Source of the DNA: Agapetus fuscipes
Lineage: Eukaryota; Arthropoda; Insecta; Trichoptera; Glossosomatidae
Reading direction: 5' to 3'
Length of the DNA stretch: 64,000 nt
Assembly: GCA_951799405.1 (NCBI GenBank)
Contig: OX637339.1
Location: 1,178,001-1,242,000 of the forward strand
The notes beneath the pieces were generated by a model. That model had not been told where the DNA came from. It was given only the letters and a program-made list of their open reading frames with translations, and did no database searches. Both the position numbers and the translations under genes were made by a program. Shown one piece after another: positions 61,154-64,000 of this stretch. Every line of letters begins with the position of its first letter. Positions within the stretch are counted from its first letter, which is position 1.

Positions 61154-63198
61154 TTTTTTTCATTATTACAATTATATAAATTTACAAGTCAGGGATTCTT
61201 ACATAGTATCATTGAACAATGTATTTACAATCCTGCCTTCATAGAAACATTTCCAAATGATTATATTGTTACATGTTTCCAAAATATTAAAAATAAATCC
61301 TAATCAAAATACAAAGAAAACAACACACGCACAGGAAAGAGAAAGAAAACAATATACATATGTTTAAGAAACCACCAAAAAATTATTTATAAAGAAGGAA
61401 GACAAATAAAGAGTCATAATATTTAGACTGAGACTAGGCAGGCCTCAGACTCCTTGCCCAATGCGGCAAACTGCTAAACTCCCATATCAGGCGTGTGGTT
61501 GCTAGGATGAGAGGGTTTTGTCTACTCTCTGAACCTGACCATTCAGGTTTGCAGTAAGCCGTTGCAAGAGGCAGTTCCCACTCGCACTGCAGCTCTCCCA
61601 CAGTCCCAGCAATGCTCTATAGCCCATGTTGTAGCAGACTCTCACAACTATGATTTATTATAATCTATAATGCAAGTTGCTGAGATGTACCAACATTTAA
61701 GATCCACACTTCCTGCTCGCCCTCAAACAAACACAGCTTGCGCAGTGCGCTCAAACACGCTACATGTGAACTTGTGAATAACAACTCACATGAACATAGC
61801 CTGACGTGTCACTGGCTATGCAATCCCAGGGCTGGCAACTTTCTGTTCAGTAAGTGATTACAACATTGACTAATAACATCTGTGGACTAGAAGTTATTTT
61901 AACGAAAATAGACATATATATCTGTCTCAGCTTACTTACAAAAATAGTCATTAGTTAGAAAGAGAACAAAGAACTTCACAGTTGCATTTTCGTTTGTACA
62001 AAAAACTCAACAAAACCCCAAAAAAAAAATCTTGAATATTGGTACCATTGCAAAAAATGGCTGCCGATTTGACCGGAAATAGTTAAAGTTTACAGATAAC
62101 ACGCGTTATAAATATTGTGATCGCAAAAATTGATGCCAGTATTTTATATTTTCAAAGTGTATAATCATATTTTAATTTTATCACTCATTTCATTCTAACC
62201 ATTGTGATATTTTATGCGTAATATTTGTATTTGTTGCCGCCGTACATTCGAGGTACCACTGCAACGTTTGACACAAGAGGAGCGCAAGAGGGAACAAATA
62301 TGAACCAATTCAGTACTTTAGTTACCGCTCCCCTATATGATAACTCCATGGATTACAACATACATCAATCAGTCATTATTACAACTTACAGTGAAAATGT
62401 AGAAAATATATACATGGTAGACATGTGGTAGACATGATATTTAACAAAAAAATTAGGAATTGCAAATTTTTAGTGAAAAACAATAACTAAAATTAGAAAC
62501 GAATCACTCAACAAGGTAAAATCATAATTCAAAAAGGCCAAAATTTAACACAAAACATTATCAAAACAGCTTCATTTAGATTGGAACAACATAATTTAGT
62601 GAATTACTGATGAAACTGAAAGCTATGAAAGAATACAATGCATTTAAGTAAGTACAAATGAAATAAAATCACATTTCGAAAACAATCAAAATAATATCAT
62701 TCACCCATTAAACCATTCTCTCATTATAGTATGCATCGACTAATAGCATTTCACCATTAATTGTCATCCTACTATTGTTGTGAACCCGTCACCACACACA
62801 ACAGCCTAGTCTCTTGTTGGTGAGGTTTGGCGTAACAACAATTTAATAGGTTTAAGCAAAAAAATGTATTAACAAAAAAAATGTGATCAATGTGGTGTAA
62901 GCTATACTGGCAAGAAGTAGCAGCTGTAACTTAAATCCGGCAGAGTGGATGACATAGGAAGATAGTTAGATACAGTATTGCAATATAGATTGCCCGATAG
63001 CATAGTAGACTCTTAAATTATTTTTTCCAATAATATGTGTACCTAAGTCTAATAAGCATGTAAGCGCTTTATGAGCATGATTTATTAATAATACAAAATG
63101 TAAAGCTTTATAATTTCACTGATCACAAGCAAATGGTTTTTGCCTGGAGTGTGTCAGTTTATGAGTTTTCAAATAACATAATTTTGCAGTTGTATACT
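61154..63198. other. Start of unit C: ZNF-C 3' flank
   Basis: 61165-61310 matches the start of unit B (38090-38215: ATTATATTGTTACATGTT…). After that it no longer aligns to A or B. 61440-61860 looks like an unrecognised repeat. 63102-63198 holds finger relics (PFACDQ, THSRQKPF) with stops, downstream of the ZNF-C stop. Confidence 0.5.
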
Positions 63199-64000
63199 TC
63201 ACCGATCACACGCAAATGGTTTGTGCCCGGAGTGTGTCAGTTTATGCGTTTGTAAATGACTTGACTGTGTAGTTTTATAATCACACTCATCACACGCAAA
63301 TGGTTCGTGCCCAGAGTGTGTCAGTTTATGTTTTTGTAAATGACTTGACTGTGTAGCTTTATAATCACACTGATCACATGCAAATGGTTTGTGTCCGGAG
63401 TGTCTCAGTTTATGTGTTTGCAAATGACTTGATTGTGTAGCTTTATAATCACACTGATCACACGCAAATGGTTTGTGCCCGGAGTGTGTCAGTGTATGAA
63501 CATTCAAATTACTGGTGTCAGAGGATTTATAATCACACTGATCACAAGCAAATGGCTTGTGTGCGGAGTGTGTCAGTTTATGCTGCTTCAAAGAACCTGA
63601 CTTTGTAGCTTTATAATCACACTGATCACAAGCAAATGGTCTGTGTCCAGAGTGTGTCAGTTTATGATGTTTCAAAGAACCTGACTGTGTAGCTTTATAG
63701 TCACACTGATCACACGCAAATGGTTTATGTCCAGAATGTCTCCGTTTATGTTTTTTCAAACTACGTGAATCTGAAGTTTTATAATTACAACTGTCGCAAG
63801 CAAATGGTTTATGTCCAGAGTGTATTCGTTTATGTATTTTTAAATTACTTGACTTTGTAGCTTTATAATCACACTGATCACAAGCAAATGGTTTGTGTCC
63901 AGAGTGTGTCAGTTTATGCTGTTTCAAAGTACCTGACTGTGTAGCTTTATAGTCACACTGATCACACGCAAATGGTTTGTATCCAGAGTGTGTCCATTTA
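63199..64000 (-). CDS. C2H2 zinc-finger protein ZNF-C, partial
   Basis: The open frame enters at the window edge and runs through nine complete fingers of the CDQCDYKATQSSHLQTHKLTH type with HSGHKPF linkers. One finger has CDSCNYK, one CDECDYK. It stops inside the next finger (FACDR, stop at 63199-63201) where TGT for Cys reads TGA with a small shift. Finger relics continue downstream to about 63102, so the gene may have lost one or two fingers. It is more diverged from ZNF-A than ZNF-B is. The start lies beyond position 64000. Confidence 0.8.
   Translation of the reverse strand, partial: KWTHSGYKPFACDQCDYKATQSGTLKQHKLTHSGHKPFACDQCDYKATKSSNLKIHKRIHSGHKPFACDSCNYKTSDSRSLKKHKRRHSGHKPFACDQCDYKATQSGSLKHHKLTHSGHRPFACDQCDYKATKSGSLKQHKLTHSAHKPFACDQCDYKSSDTSNLNVHTLTHSGHKPFACDQCDYKATQSSHLQTHKLRHSGHKPFACDQCDYKATQSSHLQKHKLTHSGHEPFACDECDYKTTQSSHLQTHKLTHSGHKPFACDR

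Overview
Insect genomic DNA, most likely Lepidoptera. It is AT-rich and crowded with transposable elements (TEs): Copia, Jockey-, CR1- and RTE-like LINEs, piggyBac, mariner, pogo, hAT and Harbinger relatives, and tRNA-derived SINEs. It also carries C2H2 zinc-finger genes with the repeated finger style CDQCDYKAT…LKRHKLTHSGHKPF. The species cannot be fixed from the sequence alone. I see no confident single-copy host gene apart from the zinc-finger genes and one captured terminal exon of a beta-N-acetylhexosaminidase (fused-lobes type) gene.

Layout. (1) 1–12.4 kb is a TE nest: a Harbinger-like MITE, a piggyBac transposase remnant, a minisatellite holding a CR1-like LINE 3' end that is split by a complete Copia element (4763–9366, 203-bp LTRs differing at one base), then LINE pieces on the minus strand. 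(2) 12.5–27.7 kb is unit A of a tandem segmental array: an intact zinc-finger gene (ZNF-A, 13852–15612, minus), a SINE just upstream of its start codon, a 5'-truncated RNase H LINE, and a copied hexosaminidase last exon. Later insertions in unit A include a pair of about 1-kb Harbinger-like elements in opposite orientation, a 3.15-kb TIR element and a palindromic MITE. (3) 27.7–38.1 kb is interspersed repeats, including long inverted arms with tRNA-like cores. (4) 38.1–57.4 kb is unit B, nearly identical to A, but its zinc-finger gene is split by a poly(A)-tailed Jockey-type LINE. The result is one 1088-codon reading frame joining the zinc-finger N-terminal half to a reverse transcriptase. The RNase H LINE of unit B is split by an 8.6-kb hAT element (45155–53761), which itself holds an apparently intact Copia with identical 154-bp LTRs (46002–50817) and a pogo-like element (52310–53635). 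(5) 57.4–61.2 kb holds a mariner deletion derivative, a ZMYM1-like hAT remnant and palindromic MITEs. (6) 61.2–64.0 kb starts unit C with a third, more diverged zinc-finger gene running off the window.

How the parts relate. Units A and B act as a natural empty-site/filled-site pair: almost every insertion in one can be bounded exactly by the uninterrupted sequence in the other, with target duplications visible for hAT (8 bp), Copia (5 bp), pogo and mariner (TA) and Harbinger (TAA). The zinc-finger proteins are presumably nuclear DNA-binding proteins; no target is evident. The elements most likely to be young are Copia-2 (identical LTRs, intact polyprotein), the Jockey insertion (48-base tail) and Copia-1.
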